From Pandoraea sp. PE-S2T-3 (GTDB taxonomy: Bacteria; Pseudomonadota; Gammaproteobacteria; Burkholderiales; Burkholderiaceae), in assembly GCF_002179965.1 (NCBI RefSeq), contig NZ_NGUQ01000012.1:1-64000 (forward strand): a stretch of 64,000 nt of DNA, in the 5' to 3' direction. The notes beneath the pieces are model-generated. The model was not told the DNA's origin, made no database searches, and saw only the letters and a program-made list of their open reading frames with translations. Made by a program: the position numbers and the translations under genes. Position 1 is the first letter of the stretch, and each line of letters opens with the position of its first letter. Positions 27,024 to 40,517 of the stretch are shown here, piece by piece.

Positions 27024-27758
27024 TTACCAACCCCCCCAGCGTGCGGCAAGTGCCGCAAGGACTGCAATACCCGCTGTCTCCGTGCGAAGAATCCGATCCC
27101 CGAGGCGAATCGCCTCAAAGCCGGTGTCGCGCGCGAGGGTTTCTTCCTGAGGTGTGAGCCCGCCTTCCGGGCCGAAGAGCAACACGCCGGGCTGCGCCGG
27201 TGCCTGCGGCAATAGCGAATCAAAGCCGCTGTCCGCTCTAGGTGACAATAGCACACGCCATGCGTAACTCGTAACCGCGTCCTGGTCACGTAACCATGCC
27301 GTAATCGGCCGGACCGGCAGGATCTGCGGCACGCGATTTCGGCCGCATTGTTCGCATGCCGCTTGTGCCAGCGATTGCCAATGCGCAACTCGTTTGGCGG
27401 CCCGTTCGCTGTCGAGCCGGATCACCGAGCGCTCCGTCGCGAGCGGCTGAATGTCGGTCACCCCCAGCTCGATCGCCTTTTCGATCAGCCAATCCATCTT
27501 GTCGCCACCGGCGATGCCCTGCGCCAGCGTCACCCGGTAAGGGTTTCGGCTTCGCGGTATCGTGTTCGCCCAGTTGCACCGCAGCTGTCGCTTTTCCAGA
27601 CTCACCAACTCGGCCGGATACTCACCGCCGGTGCCATTGAACAGCGTGAGCGTGTCGCCCGCTTTAAGACGCAATACCTGAACATGACGTACGACGGCAT
27701 CGGGAAGGTCGAGCAGGGCGCCGGTGTGCAAGGGCGCGTCAACGAAGAAACGGGGCAT
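27024..27758 (-). CDS. rsmE: 16S rRNA m3U1498 methyltransferase
   Basis: A 244-residue SPOUT methyltransferase. It starts MPRFFVDAPLHTG with a PUA-like N-terminal domain. The C-terminal SPOUT knot has LLFGPEGGLTPQEE and LGDRILRTETAGIAVLAAL, the SAM-binding trefoil. KAIELGVTDIQPLATERSV is also conserved. It methylates U1498 in helix 44 of the small subunit. Confidence 0.96.
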   Translation of the reverse strand: MPRFFVDAPLHTGALLDLPDAVVRHVQVLRLKAGDTLTLFNGTGGEYPAELVSLEKRQLRCNWANTIPRSRNPYRVTLAQGIAGGDKMDWLIEKAIELGVTDIQPLATERSVIRLDSERAAKRVAHWQSLAQAACEQCGRNRVPQILPVRPITAWLRDQDAVTSYAWRVLLSPRADSGFDSLLPQAPAQPGVLLFGPEGGLTPQEETLARDTGFEAIRLGDRILRTETAGIAVLAALAARWGGW

Positions 27759-27869
27759 ACGCAGTGGGAAGGGGCCGGATCAGGCGGAAAAAGGGACGCC
27801 GCCGGCGCTATTGCTGAAGTCGGCGACCGGTCAGGGGCTGAAGCATACCCCAAGGGTCGCCGCTGGAAC

Positions 27870-28292
27870 TTAACGACGAGGTGCGATGGGGCGCGCGAAG
27901 CCCCAGCGATAGCCGTCGATATCTTCGAGCTGGCAGAATCGATCGCCCCAGAACTGGTCCTCGGGCGGCATCAGGCCCTTGGCGCCGGCGGCGGTCGCCC
28001 GCGCGTAGAGCGCGTCCACATCGTCCGTGAAAACATAAAAACTCTGCGGCGCTTCGACGCCCGAGGTTCGCGGCGAGCGGGCCGCACTGGCAAATGCGCC
28101 TTCGGGGGCGAACATCAGGATCAATTCGCCGTGATAGAACATTTCAACGTGCATCACCGCGCCATCGTCGTCCATCGTGTTGTGCACGGTAAAGCCAAAC
28201 GCCTGTTCGTAGAACGTGGCGGCGGCTCTGGCGTCGCGCACGGTCAGATAGGGCGTCAACCAAGGCACATGTGACGGGCGGGGATCGGACAT
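27870..28292 (-). CDS. VOC-family (glyoxalase-like) protein
   Basis: A 140-residue vicinal-oxygen-chelate protein with two beta-alpha-beta-beta-beta modules. It contains VPWLTPYLTVRDARAAATFYEQAFGF, a FYVFTDDVDALYARATAAGA module and FCQLEDIDGYRWGFA at the end. It resembles PhnB-like or bleomycin-resistance-like VOC proteins without a known substrate. A strong GGAGG lies upstream of the ATG at 28292. Confidence 0.88.
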   Translation of the reverse strand: MSDPRPSHVPWLTPYLTVRDARAAATFYEQAFGFTVHNTMDDDGAVMHVEMFYHGELILMFAPEGAFASAARSPRTSGVEAPQSFYVFTDDVDALYARATAAGAKGLMPPEDQFWGDRFCQLEDIDGYRWGFARPIAPRR

Positions 28293-28412
28293 GACTTTCC
28301 TCCGTTGTGGCTGCCGGGCGGCCCTGAGACCGCGAGGCCTGACCTTCAGGCCCGGCATTCGTGACGAGCATCCAATATACAAGGAACGCGCACGATCTTC
28401 ACCCCGGACGAG

Positions 28413-29354
28413 TCATCTCGTGCCAATCGGCGTAGTGGGCGCGTCAAGCGTATCCGTCAGATCGGGGGAAATGTCGAAAAGCGCCGTGTGGCGCGACACG
28501 GCGTAGTGCCTAAGGCTGCGCAGTTGATCGGGGGAAGCGCGTTGGGCGGCCGCTTGCAGCAAGTTGGCATCGGCGCCGCGCGCATCGAGCGCATCGCTGG
28601 CGACGGCCAACGCCCACTGCGACCCATAAAGGGGCACGTAGGCCGTCATCGGCTGCACGTGCGCGAAGACCGAGCGCAGCGCTGCAAGCACCCGCCGCAC
28701 TTGCGCCGGCTCGAACCACGGGGCGCCCAGTTGCACCGCAATGCCGCCACGGGGAGTCAGAAGTGACCTGACTTTCGTAAAGAACGCCGCGTCGTGGAGC
28801 GGGGCGGCCGCACCGTCGGCTTCGGTGAGGTCGAAGATTACGGCGTCGAATCGGTCGTGATGCGAGAGTGCGGCGTCGACGAAATCGCGTGCGTCGCCGA
28901 TGACGAGCGTCGTGCGCCGGTCGTCGAACGCGCCATCGGCGAGCGACGGCATGTGCTGCAAGATCGTTGCCGGGACTTGCGCATCAAGTTCGGCAATGAC
29001 GACCTCGGTCACGCTGGCGTGACGCAAGGCTTCGCGCGCCGAGCCGCCATCGCCGCCACCGATCACGAGCACGCGTTTCGCGTCGCCGTGCGCGAGCAGC
29101 AGCGGATGCACCATGCACTCGTGGCAAATGTGAGCATCCGCGAGACTCGCCATGAACCGCCCGTCGAGCCGGTAGGCGCGTCCGAGCGGGCCGAGGGCAG
29201 GTAGATCGACGATCTCGATGTGCTGATAGGGCGACACCGCCGTCGCCACCGTGCGGCCGGCGAGGGCGTAGGTCGCCCAAGGGCCGAGCGGGGCAGAAAA
29301 TGGCTTGAGTGCGGCATCGGAATCGTCCGCAGTGACGTCGCTTATGACGGGCAT
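28413..29354 (-). CDS. Spermidine synthase-like (polyamine aminopropyltransferase) protein
   Basis: A 313-residue protein with a class I methyltransferase-like fold. The spermidine synthase core is visible: YQHIEIVDLP, LDGRFMASLADAHICHE, the nucleotide-binding VIGGGDGGSAREALRH with the catalytic-site Asp, and VIFDLTEADG. SpeE transfers aminopropyl from decarboxylated SAM to putrescine. The sequence is somewhat divergent, so the exact acceptor is uncertain. The ATG at 29354 is preceded by GAGGAAG. It is divergent from tkt. Confidence 0.85.
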   Translation of the reverse strand: MPVISDVTADDSDAALKPFSAPLGPWATYALAGRTVATAVSPYQHIEIVDLPALGPLGRAYRLDGRFMASLADAHICHECMVHPLLLAHGDAKRVLVIGGGDGGSAREALRHASVTEVVIAELDAQVPATILQHMPSLADGAFDDRRTTLVIGDARDFVDAALSHHDRFDAVIFDLTEADGAAAPLHDAAFFTKVRSLLTPRGGIAVQLGAPWFEPAQVRRVLAALRSVFAHVQPMTAYVPLYGSQWALAVASDALDARGADANLLQAAAQRASPDQLRSLRHYAVSRHTALFDISPDLTDTLDAPTTPIGTR

Positions 29355-29465
29355 TGTTGTGACAACTTCCTCTAAATTGCGGCGATTGCGCCACTTTTTG
29401 GCATCATTCCACGTTCTCGCCATTTGGGGAAGTTCACCGCAAGCGACCCGGGGTGGTGCCGTATC

Positions 29466-29474
29466 TGATAAAAT
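29466..29474 (+). promoter_or_regulatory. Extended -10 promoter candidate of tkt
   Basis: TGATAAAAT is a TGn-extended -10 element, 78 bases before the tkt ATG in the tkt/spermidine synthase divergent spacer. There is no good -35 box, as is common for extended -10 promoters. Confidence 0.5.
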
Positions 29475-29551
29475 CGCGATCTTTATCCTGCACTTGATTT
29501 CGCGCGGCAGCTCGCGGCAACGGGGCACGCCCGCTATTCCGGCTGGTCACC

Positions 29552-31564
29552 ATGACGAACTCCTCTACTGCTACGGCTGCGCTGATGGCTTCCGCCATTC
29601 GCGTCCTCTCCATGGACGCGGTCCAACAGGCCAACTCCGGTCACCCTGGTGCGCCTATGGGCATGGCCGATATCGCGGTCGCGCTCTGGGGCCGTCACCT
29701 CAAGCACAACCCCGTCAATCCGCACTGGTTCGATCGCGACCGCTTCGTGCTGTCGAACGGCCATGGCTCGATGCTCATCTACTCGTTGCTGCATCTGACG
29801 GGCTACGATCTGCCGATTGAAGAACTCAAGCATTTCCGCCAACTGCACAGCAAGACGCCGGGCCACCCCGAAGTGGGTATCACGCCGGGCGTCGAGACGA
29901 CGACGGGCCCGCTGGGTCAGGGCATCACCAATGCCGTCGGCTTTGCTTTGGCCGAAGCGCTGCTCGCGAAGGAATTCAACCGTCCGGGCGCCGACATCGT
30001 CGATCACCACACGTATGCATTCCTCGGCGACGGTTGCCTGATGGAAGGCATTTCGCATGAAGCCTGTTCGCTGGCCGGTACGCTGCGCCTGAACAAGCTG
30101 ATCGCGCTGTACGACGACAATGGCATCTCGATCGACGGCGACGTCGAATATTGGTTTGCCGACGACACGCCGAAGCGTTTCGAAGCCTATGGCTGGAACG
30201 TGATCCGCGATGTCGACGGACACAACGCCGATGCGGTCGACGCCGCCATTGCGCAGGCCAAGACGTCGGATCGTCCGACGCTGATCTGCTGCAAGACGCT
30301 GATCGGCAAGGGTGCACCGAACAAGCAAGGCGGTCACGACGTGCACGGCGCGCCGCTGGGCGCGGATGAAATCGCCGCTACGCGCGCCGCACTGGGCTGG
30401 ACCCTGCCGCCGTTCGAAGTGCCGGCCGAAGTCTACGCCGCATGGGACGCCAAGGCCGCCGGTCAACAAGCCGAAGCCGCCTGGAACGAGCGTTTTGCCG
30501 CTTATCGCAGCCAGTTCCCGGCCGAAGCTGCCGAGTTCGAGCGCCGCATGAAGGGCGAACTGCCGGGCGACTTCAAGTCGGCCGCTGCCGCACTGATCGC
30601 CAAGACCAACGAGAAGGGCGAGACCGTGGCGACGCGTAAGGCGTCGCAACTGGCCATCGAAGGTCTGGCTGCCGTGCTGCCGGAATTCCTCGGCGGCTCG
30701 GCCGACCTGACCGGCTCGAACCTGACCAACTGGAAGGCCAGCAAGCCGGTGCGTGCCAACGCCGATGGCGTGCAGTACGGCAACCACATCAACTATGGCG
30801 TGCGCGAATTCGGCATGAGCGCCATCATGAACGGCCTCGCGCTGCATGGTGGTCACATTCCGTTCGGCGGCACGTTCCTGACGTTCTCGGACTACAGCCG
30901 CAACGCGTTGCGCATGGCCGCGCTCATGAAGCTGCGTTCGATCTTCGTGTTCACGCACGATTCGATCGGTTTGGGCGAGGACGGCCCGACGCACCAGTCG
31001 ATCGAGCATGTCTCCAGCCTGCGTCTGATTCCGCAAATGGACGTGTGGCGTCCGTGCGATACGACGGAAACGGCGAGCGCCTGGGTGGCCGCCGTGGAGC
31101 GTCACGATGGCCCGTCGAGCCTGGTGCTCAGCCGTCAGAACCTGCCGTTCGTCTCGCGCGACGACGCGCAGATCGCCAATATTCGTCGCGGCGGCTATGT
31201 GCTGCGTGACGCGGCGAATCCGCAGATCGTGCTGATCGCCACCGGCTCGGAAATGGATCTGGCCCTCAAGGGCGCCGAAGTTCTGGCTGCCGAGGGCGTC
31301 GCTGTGCGCGTCGTGTCGATGCCGTCGACCAATGTGTTCGACCGTCAGGACAAGGCGTATCGCGACAGCGTGCTGCCGCGCGGCGTGCCGCGTGTGGCCA
31401 TCGAAGCCGGTGTGACGGCGTTCTGGCACAAGTACGTCGGCCTGGAAGGCGGCGTGGTCGGCATCGACACCTTTGGCGAGTCGGCTCCGGCCGGCGTGCT
31501 GTTCAAACACTTCGGCTTCACCGTCGACCATGTGGTCGCGACGGTCAAGTCCGTGCTTGGCTGA
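29552..31564 (+). CDS. tkt: Transketolase
   Basis: A 670-residue transketolase. The N-terminal thiamine-diphosphate domain has [37 protein letters not shown] and the [13 protein letters not shown] ThDP motif. The pyrimidine domain has [16 protein letters not shown] with the catalytic Glu and [15 protein letters not shown]. The C-terminal domain has SRQNLPFV and [10 protein letters not shown]. It interconverts sugar phosphates in the pentose phosphate pathway. gap follows 28 bases later in the same direction, a conserved central-metabolism pair. Confidence 0.98.
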   Translation: MTNSSTATAALMASAIRVLSMDAVQQANSGHPGAPMGMADIAVALWGRHLKHNPVNPHWFDRDRFVLSNGHGSMLIYSLLHLTGYDLPIEELKHFRQLHSKTPGHPEVGITPGVETTTGPLGQGITNAVGFALAEALLAKEFNRPGADIVDHHTYAFLGDGCLMEGISHEACSLAGTLRLNKLIALYDDNGISIDGDVEYWFADDTPKRFEAYGWNVIRDVDGHNADAVDAAIAQAKTSDRPTLICCKTLIGKGAPNKQGGHDVHGAPLGADEIAATRAALGWTLPPFEVPAEVYAAWDAKAAGQQAEAAWNERFAAYRSQFPAEAAEFERRMKGELPGDFKSAAAALIAKTNEKGETVATRKASQLAIEGLAAVLPEFLGGSADLTGSNLTNWKASKPVRANADGVQYGNHINYGVREFGMSAIMNGLALHGGHIPFGGTFLTFSDYSRNALRMAALMKLRSIFVFTHDSIGLGEDGPTHQSIEHVSSLRLIPQMDVWRPCDTTETASAWVAAVERHDGPSSLVLSRQNLPFVSRDDAQIANIRRGGYVLRDAANPQIVLIATGSEMDLALKGAEVLAAEGVAVRVVSMPSTNVFDRQDKAYRDSVLPRGVPRVAIEAGVTAFWHKYVGLEGGVVGIDTFGESAPAGVLFKHFGFTVDHVVATVKSVLG

Positions 31565-31592
31565 TTTCGTTAGACCTTACGGAGAAACCCCC

Positions 31593-32603
31593 ATGACCAT
31601 TCGCGTCGCTATTAACGGCTATGGCCGTATCGGCCGCAACGTACTGCGTGCCCATTACGAAGGTGGCAAGAAGCACGACATCGAAATCGTCGCCATCAAC
31701 GATCTGGGCAATGCGCAGACCAATGCTCACCTGACGCAATACGACACCGCGCACGGCAAGTTCCCGGGCACGGTGACGGTCGACGGCGATTACATGATCG
31801 TCAACGGCGACAAGATTCGCGTGCTGGCCAACCGCAACCCGGCAGAACTGCCGTGGGGCGAGCTGAACGTGGACGTCGTGCTCGAGTGCACGGGCTTTTT
31901 CACCACGAAGGAAAAGGCCGGCGCTCACCTGAAGGGCGGCGCAAAGAAGGTCATCATCTCGGCCCCGGGCGGCAAGGATGTGGACGCTACGGTCGTGTTC
32001 GGCGTGAACGAAGGCGTGCTCAAGTCGACCGATACGGTCATCTCGAACGCTTCGTGCACGACCAACTGCCTGGCACCGCTGGTCAAGCCGTTGCATGAAA
32101 AAATCGGTCTGGAAACGGGCCTGATGACCACCGTGCACGCCTACACCAACGATCAGGTGTTGACCGACGTCTATCACGAAGACCTGCGTCGCGCCCGTTC
32201 GGCCACGATGAGCATGATCCCGACCAAGACCGGCGCTGCTTCGGCCGTCGGCCTGGTGCTGCCGGAACTGAACGGCAAGCTGGACGGTTTCGCGATTCGC
32301 GTCCCGACGATCAACGTGTCGATCGTCGACCTGTCGTTCATCGCCAAGCGCGACACGACCGTCGATGAAGTCAACGCGATCCTGAAGGAAGCCGCCGAAG
32401 GCCCGCTGAAGGCGATCGCCACGTACACGACGGCACCGCTGGTGTCGATCGACTTCAACCACAACCCGGCATCGTCGAACTTCGACGGCTCGCTGACCAA
32501 GGTGTCGGGTCGCCTGGTGAAGGTGACGTCGTGGTACGACAACGAATGGGGCTTCTCGAACCGCATGCTCGACACGACCGTCGCGCTGATGTCGGCCAAG
32601 TAA
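31593..32603 (+). CDS. gap: Glyceraldehyde-3-phosphate dehydrogenase, type I
   Basis: A 336-residue GAPDH. The NAD-binding start is [14 protein letters not shown] and the catalytic [13 protein letters not shown] puts Cys at residue 155. The remaining fold is complete, ending [15 protein letters not shown]. The ATG at 31593 has GGAG 7 bases upstream. It is probably cotranscribed with tkt and ends at the following hairpin. Confidence 0.98.
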   Translation: MTIRVAINGYGRIGRNVLRAHYEGGKKHDIEIVAINDLGNAQTNAHLTQYDTAHGKFPGTVTVDGDYMIVNGDKIRVLANRNPAELPWGELNVDVVLECTGFFTTKEKAGAHLKGGAKKVIISAPGGKDVDATVVFGVNEGVLKSTDTVISNASCTTNCLAPLVKPLHEKIGLETGLMTTVHAYTNDQVLTDVYHEDLRRARSATMSMIPTKTGAASAVGLVLPELNGKLDGFAIRVPTINVSIVDLSFIAKRDTTVDEVNAILKEAAEGPLKAIATYTTAPLVSIDFNHNPASSNFDGSLTKVSGRLVKVTSWYDNEWGFSNRMLDTTVALMSAK

Positions 32604-32625
32604 GCTGCTGCTTCGCTGGTTGCAT

Positions 32626-32660
32626 GAAAAAAGCCGCTGTCGAGAGACAGCGGCTTTTTC
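32626..32660. terminator. Rho-independent terminator after gap
   Basis: GAAAAAAGCCGCTGTC (32626-32641) pairs with GACAGCGGCTTTTTC (32646-32660) across a 4-base loop. It has T and A runs on both sides, so it can also end the opposing Wzz-like transcript. Confidence 0.92.
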
Positions 32661-32711
32661 TTTTGGGCCTTGCAACGACGCATATCGACATGCGTTTCGC
32701 GCGCGATGACG

Positions 32712-33581
32712 TTACGGTGCGTCGCGGCGCGAGGTGGCCTTGCGGCACAGTCCGATAATCACACCGATGATCGCGCCCACCAGCAGCCCGCCAGCACCGA
32801 AATACAGCTTCCGGGGAAAGACGGCATTATCGTCAACTTGCGCAGCACTGACGATGCGCGTGTTGTATGACTGATCGGGTGCCAGCAGTTGCGAAACGCG
32901 GTACCGGCTGTCGTTCAGCACAGCCCGCTCTGAGCGGCTGCTCTGAAGCGCGCTGAGTGCCATGACGGAATCCGTATTCTTGGACTGTGCCAGCGCTGCG
33001 CCGAGTTGCTCCTGAGCTTTGGTGTTCGTTTCGATAGCAGCATCGATGACGCTCAATTGCTGCTTGGGCAGATCGCGCACTCGTTCCAGGATTGCTGCGT
33101 GTTCACTGAGAATCTGTTGCGCTGCCGTGGCGAGGGCTTGTCCGGCCTGTTGCTCGGAGGTGCCGCGCGCAACGATTTCGACGTAGGTCGTACCTTGGAT
33201 GGCGCGGGCCTTGATCGCTTTCCAGACGACAGACTTGTGCAGAGCGTCCAGGTCGCCCTTAAGTTCGGGCAGCACCTTTTCTGCAAGGTCATCGCGGAAA
33301 GTGTTCAAGCTGACTCGTCCGACGGTTTGCTGTACCGACTCGATAAGCGGTCCATCCGGTCCACTCACCGGGGATCCTGCTGCGCGACCCACTTGCAGGG
33401 TCAGCTTGCCTTCCCATTGCTTCTGCACGAAGTACGTGCTGCCAACACCGATGGCACCCCCCACAATGGCGAGGCCGGCGATCCACTTGGCATTGGTCCG
33501 TACAAAGTCCAATACGTCCGCGAGTGAGACGTCGGACAGCCCTTCGGATGTCGTTTTGTAAAGTGTTTTATCGTTATTCAT
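32712..33581 (-). CDS. Wzz/chain-length-determinant-like membrane protein
   Basis: A 289-residue polysaccharide co-polymerase-like protein. Transmembrane segments lie near residues 33-52 (WIAGLAIVGGAIGVGSTYF) and 260-280 (LYFGAGGLLVGAIIGVIIGL), with a long helical, Gln/Ala-rich periplasmic region between them. The layout and N-terminal SLADVLDFVRTNAKWI fit the Wzz/FepE N-terminal domain. No O-antigen, capsule or Wzy/Wzx gene is nearby. Codon use looks somewhat less GC-biased than its neighbours. It could regulate the length of a glycan made elsewhere. Confidence 0.8.
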   Translation of the reverse strand: MNNDKTLYKTTSEGLSDVSLADVLDFVRTNAKWIAGLAIVGGAIGVGSTYFVQKQWEGKLTLQVGRAAGSPVSGPDGPLIESVQQTVGRVSLNTFRDDLAEKVLPELKGDLDALHKSVVWKAIKARAIQGTTYVEIVARGTSEQQAGQALATAAQQILSEHAAILERVRDLPKQQLSVIDAAIETNTKAQEQLGAALAQSKNTDSVMALSALQSSRSERAVLNDSRYRVSQLLAPDQSYNTRIVSAAQVDDNAVFPRKLYFGAGGLLVGAIIGVIIGLCRKATSRRDAP

Positions 33582-33738
33582 CGGGTGGAATCGAACGTCT
33601 AGACGTAACCGGCAGGGTCTTATGCCTTGCGCGCGAGGTAATCACCGTTTGATGCGGTGACCCCTCTTTATGTTCCATATAACCGACTTGGGGGAACATC
33701 TCCCGGACCAGGCCTCCGGGATGGGTAATGATGTGGAA

Positions 33739-34170
33739 TTAATTCTTCTGCCGGTGCGGGCACGGATCCTTCGTGCAACTCCCGTACATGGCGAGGGAAT
33801 GTTCCTGAAGTGCGAAACCGCGCTCTTTTGCGATCAACTTCTGGCGGCGTTCGATTTCTGCATCGAAAAATTCTTCGACGCGACCACAGTCCAGGCACAC
33901 CAGGTGATCATGGTGATGGCCTTCGTTGAGTTCGAATACGGCCTTGCCGGACTCGAAGTTACTGCGCGACAATAGGCCGGCTTGTTCGAATTGCGTCAAC
34001 ACTCGGTAGACCGTGGCCAGACCGATGTCGAGGTTTTCGCCGAGCAGGTGACGATAAACGTCTTCGGCGGTCAAATGGCGCACCTCGCTGTTCTGGAAGA
34101 TTTCCAGAATTTTGAGGCGCGGAAGCGTGGCTTTCAGTCCGATATTTTTCAGATCGGCGGGATTCGGCAT
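33739..34170 (-). CDS. fur: Ferric uptake regulator Fur
   Basis: A 143-residue Fur. The N-terminal winged helix is followed by the metal-binding [19 protein letters not shown] segment with its His cluster and CxxC. A final C-terminal Cys pair (SCTKDPC) completes the structural site. Fur represses iron-uptake genes when Fe2+ is bound. It is divergent from bamE (omlA), a conserved gammaproteobacterial and betaproteobacterial arrangement. I see no clear Fur box in the spacer. Confidence 0.97.
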   Translation of the reverse strand: MPNPADLKNIGLKATLPRLKILEIFQNSEVRHLTAEDVYRHLLGENLDIGLATVYRVLTQFEQAGLLSRSNFESGKAVFELNEGHHHDHLVCLDCGRVEEFFDAEIERRQKLIAKERGFALQEHSLAMYGSCTKDPCPHRQKN

Positions 34171-34334
34171 CGCTCTACGTCCCTAGAGTACAATACAGCC
34201 CCAATAATAATGCCTTTTTGCCTTGCCCGGCGCAAACCGGCGCAAACGGGACGGTTTCAGCCGTCAACGGGGGCGATGTGGCGGCGCGCCCGGCGTGCCG
34301 GATCAAGTTCGATTTTTTTGAAAGCGAGTCAGAT

Positions 34335-35033
34335 TTGCGTCGTTATCTCTCCCTTTATGCTGCCGCAGCACTGCTGGCGCTGGCTGGCTGCTCCACGTAC
34401 GACAGCGTGACCGACAAGGTGATCGGCGTCGTGACGCCGTATCGAATCAACATCGTTCAAGGCAACTTCGTCTCGAAGGAAGCCTACGAACAGCTCAAGG
34501 CCGGCATGACGCGCGATCAAGTGCGCCAAGTGCTCGGCACGCCGCTGCTGACCGACATCTTCCACGCCAACCGCTGGGATTACGTCTTCTATTTCAAGCG
34601 CGGCAACACTTCGGTGGTGCAGGAGCGCCACTTGAGGGTGTATTTCGAGAACGACACGCTGGCCCGTTGGGACGGTGGCGAGAACCTGCCGACCGAATAC
34701 CAGCTGGTGCAGGAAATCGATGGTCAGAAAGGCAAGTCTGTGAAGACCGATGCCCCGGCGCCGTCGACCGCCAGCGCGGCCGCAGCGGAAGCGGCATCGC
34801 CGTCGCCTGACGCGGCTGCCGCCGCACCGACGGTTGCCGCAACGCCGGCGGCCAACGATGTGGCAACCGTGTCGACCGACGCGGCGGCCAGCCAGACCGT
34901 GCAGACCAATGCCGGCCTGGCATCGAGCGGCACGTCCAGCACGAGCAGCAATACCGGTACCGCCGGCGGTACGGGCCTGGTGCCGTCGCCGCGCGTGACC
35001 TCCGGTGGTGGCCTGTTCTCGGCACCCAAGTAA
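34335..35033 (+). CDS. bamE: Outer membrane assembly lipoprotein BamE with extended C-terminal tail
   Basis: A 232-residue lipoprotein. Starting from TTG 34335 gives a compact signal peptide (RRYLSLYAAAALLALAGC) with lipobox LAGC. The SmpA/OmlA domain follows (about 18-115), with QGNFVSKEAYEQLKAGMTR, VLGTPLLTDIFHANRWDYVF and a beta-rich end. The remaining 110 residues are a low-complexity Ala/Ser/Thr tail, not found in short BamE proteins. Longer in-frame starts are open upstream and cannot be excluded. BamE stabilises the BAM complex. Confidence 0.9.
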   Translation: MRRYLSLYAAAALLALAGCSTYDSVTDKVIGVVTPYRINIVQGNFVSKEAYEQLKAGMTRDQVRQVLGTPLLTDIFHANRWDYVFYFKRGNTSVVQERHLRVYFENDTLARWDGGENLPTEYQLVQEIDGQKGKSVKTDAPAPSTASAAAAEAASPSPDAAAAAPTVAATPAANDVATVSTDAAASQTVQTNAGLASSGTSSTSSNTGTAGGTGLVPSPRVTSGGGLFSAPK

Positions 35034-35861
<828 letters not shown>

Positions 35862-36032
35862 GCCCCTGCCGGCCGGGGGCGTTCGACATGCGAAGTGCGC
35901 ACGTCGACAACCCGGCCCTTTCGCTTCCCCGGTATCCCGGTTAATTGCCGGCACGCATTGCCAGCACCGCTGTTGCACCGTGCTGGCCGCCCTTCGAGCT
36001 GAAGGTTGCGACGCCCGCCGCCATCGCGCTGA

Positions 36033-38747
<2,715 letters not shown>

Positions 38748-38796
38748 GCCGGCAGCGACTGCCGATCCATGATTTGGTGAGAAGAGGGCACATCAC

Positions 38797-39345
38797 GTGC
38801 AAATGACATCCGGGCAACGCAGCGCGGGCATGACGCGCAGGATCTTCGGCTGGATCGCCCTGTTGGGCTGCGCGCTGGCGCTCACCGCGTGCGGTTTCCA
38901 ACTGCGCGGGGCGAGCGAGTACGCATTCAAGCGCCTGTATATCTCCGGCGGCGGACAGATGGCCGTCGATATCAAGCGCTACATCCGCTACGGCAGCAAG
39001 GGGACGGTTGTCGTCGAGGCGCCGAAGGATGCCGACGCTCGCCTGGAAATTCTGGGTGCGACGGCAACGAGAACGGCGGTGAGTCTGGACTCGACGGGCC
39101 AGGCGCGTGAATACGAAATGCGCAACACGTTCACGTTCCAGTTGGTGACCCCGGACGGTACGCCGATCATTCCGCTGAGCACGATTCGCCTGACACGTAA
39201 CCTGCCGTACAGCGACAGCGAAGCGACGGCTCGCGATCAGGAAGCGGCGCTGCTCAATCGCGACATGCAGAAGGATGCCGTCGATCAGATCATTCGCCGC
39301 ATGGAAGCGGTGAAGACCATGCCGGCGCCGACGCCGGACCACTGA
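38797..39345 (+). CDS. lptE: LPS-assembly lipoprotein LptE
   Basis: A 182-residue lipoprotein. The signal ends LALTAC with Cys the lipidated residue, followed by GFQLRGASEYAFKRLYI, the LptE start. The GTG at 38797 was chosen because GAAGAGGG lies 8 bases upstream; ATGs at 38803 and 38830 are alternatives. LptE plugs LptD in the outer membrane. The leuS-lptE-holA order is standard; lptD itself is about 18 kb away. Confidence 0.93.
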   Translation: MQMTSGQRSAGMTRRIFGWIALLGCALALTACGFQLRGASEYAFKRLYISGGGQMAVDIKRYIRYGSKGTVVVEAPKDADARLEILGATATRTAVSLDSTGQAREYEMRNTFTFQLVTPDGTPIIPLSTIRLTRNLPYSDSEATARDQEAALLNRDMQKDAVDQIIRRMEAVKTMPAPTPDH

Positions 39346-39355
39346 GCCCACGGCC

Positions 39356-40435
39356 ATGCAACTGCGCCCCGACGCGCTTGACGCGAATCTTGCCAAGACC
39401 CTCTCGCCGATCTACGTGATCTACGGCGACGAGAGCCTGCTCGTGCAGGAAGCCGTCGATCGCGTGCGCGCGGCGGCCCGCGCGGGCGGTTATACCGAGC
39501 GCGATGTGCTGTCGGTCGAGCGCAGTTTCGACTGGGGCGCGCTGGCGAATTCGGGGCAGTCGATGTCGTTGTTCGGCGACCGCAAGCTGATCGAGTTGCG
39601 TATTCCCGGCGGCAAGCCCGGCAAGGACGGCGGCGCGGCGCTCAAGGCGCATGCCGAAGCGGCCAGCGGCGACGTGTTGACCATCGTCACCTTGCCGCGC
39701 CTCGATGCGGCGGCGTCCAAGTCCGACTGGTTCACCGCGCTGGATCGTGCGGGCGTGACGGTCAAGATCGATGCAGTGGATCGGGCGCGTCTGCCCGACT
39801 GGATTTCGCAGCGTCTGGCCGCACAAGGGCAGCGTGTGGCAGCGGGCGAAGCGGGACGCCGGGTGTTGCAGTTCATCGCCGATCGCGTCGAAGGCAATCT
39901 GCTCGCGGCGCATCAGGAAATTCAGAAACTTGGCCTGCTTTACCCCTCGGGAACACTCGAATTCGAGCAGGTGCAGGATGCCGTGCTCAACGTCGCGCGT
40001 TACGACGTTTTCAAGCTGAGCGAAGCGGTGCTCGCGGGCGATACGCCGCGACTCGTGCGAATGCTCGACGGCTTGCGCGGCGAAGGGGAAGCGGCCCCGC
40101 TCGTGTTGTGGGCGCTCACCGAAGAAGTCCGCACGCTGGCGAAGATTACGCGCGGTATGGCCGCAGGTAAGCCGCTCGCGATGCTGCTGCGCGAATATCG
40201 CGTGTGGGGCCCGCGCGAGCGTTTGATGGAACAGGCGGCGAATCGCGTCACGCCGGCGATGCTTGCGCAAGCGTTGCAACTGGCGGCGCGCCTCGACCGG
40301 CAGGTCAAGGGACTGCGCGCCGACGGCCTGCCCGGGGACCCGTGGGACGGCATGCTGCAACTCGGATTGTTGCTCGTCGGCGATCGACCGCCGACGGCGC
40401 GCTCCGCCCGCCCGGCCCGTCCGGCGCACGCGTAG
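39356..40435 (+). CDS. holA: DNA polymerase III delta subunit
   Basis: A 359-residue HolA clamp-loader subunit. It starts MQLRPDALDANLAKTLSPIYVIYGDESLLVQEAVDRVR, the delta N-terminal domain. It continues with NSGQSMSLFGDRKLIELRIPGGKP and the C-terminal collar domain (VLWALTEEVRTLAKI). It opens the beta clamp within the gamma complex. It lies 10 bases after lptE. Confidence 0.96.
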   Translation: MQLRPDALDANLAKTLSPIYVIYGDESLLVQEAVDRVRAAARAGGYTERDVLSVERSFDWGALANSGQSMSLFGDRKLIELRIPGGKPGKDGGAALKAHAEAASGDVLTIVTLPRLDAAASKSDWFTALDRAGVTVKIDAVDRARLPDWISQRLAAQGQRVAAGEAGRRVLQFIADRVEGNLLAAHQEIQKLGLLYPSGTLEFEQVQDAVLNVARYDVFKLSEAVLAGDTPRLVRMLDGLRGEGEAAPLVLWALTEEVRTLAKITRGMAAGKPLAMLLREYRVWGPRERLMEQAANRVTPAMLAQALQLAARLDRQVKGLRADGLPGDPWDGMLQLGLLLVGDRPPTARSARPARPAHA

Positions 40436-40517
40436 ACCGCGCCCGAAAAATATCAAATGACGACGGCGGACCCTCCGCCGGATCGACCTAATCGACCCAA
40501 TCGACCAGAGTCACGAG

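Noticed and set aside
34171-34334. Fur box between fur and bamE
   Set aside because: An AATAATAATG stretch is present, but no 19-bp palindrome close to the Fur consensus could be seen.
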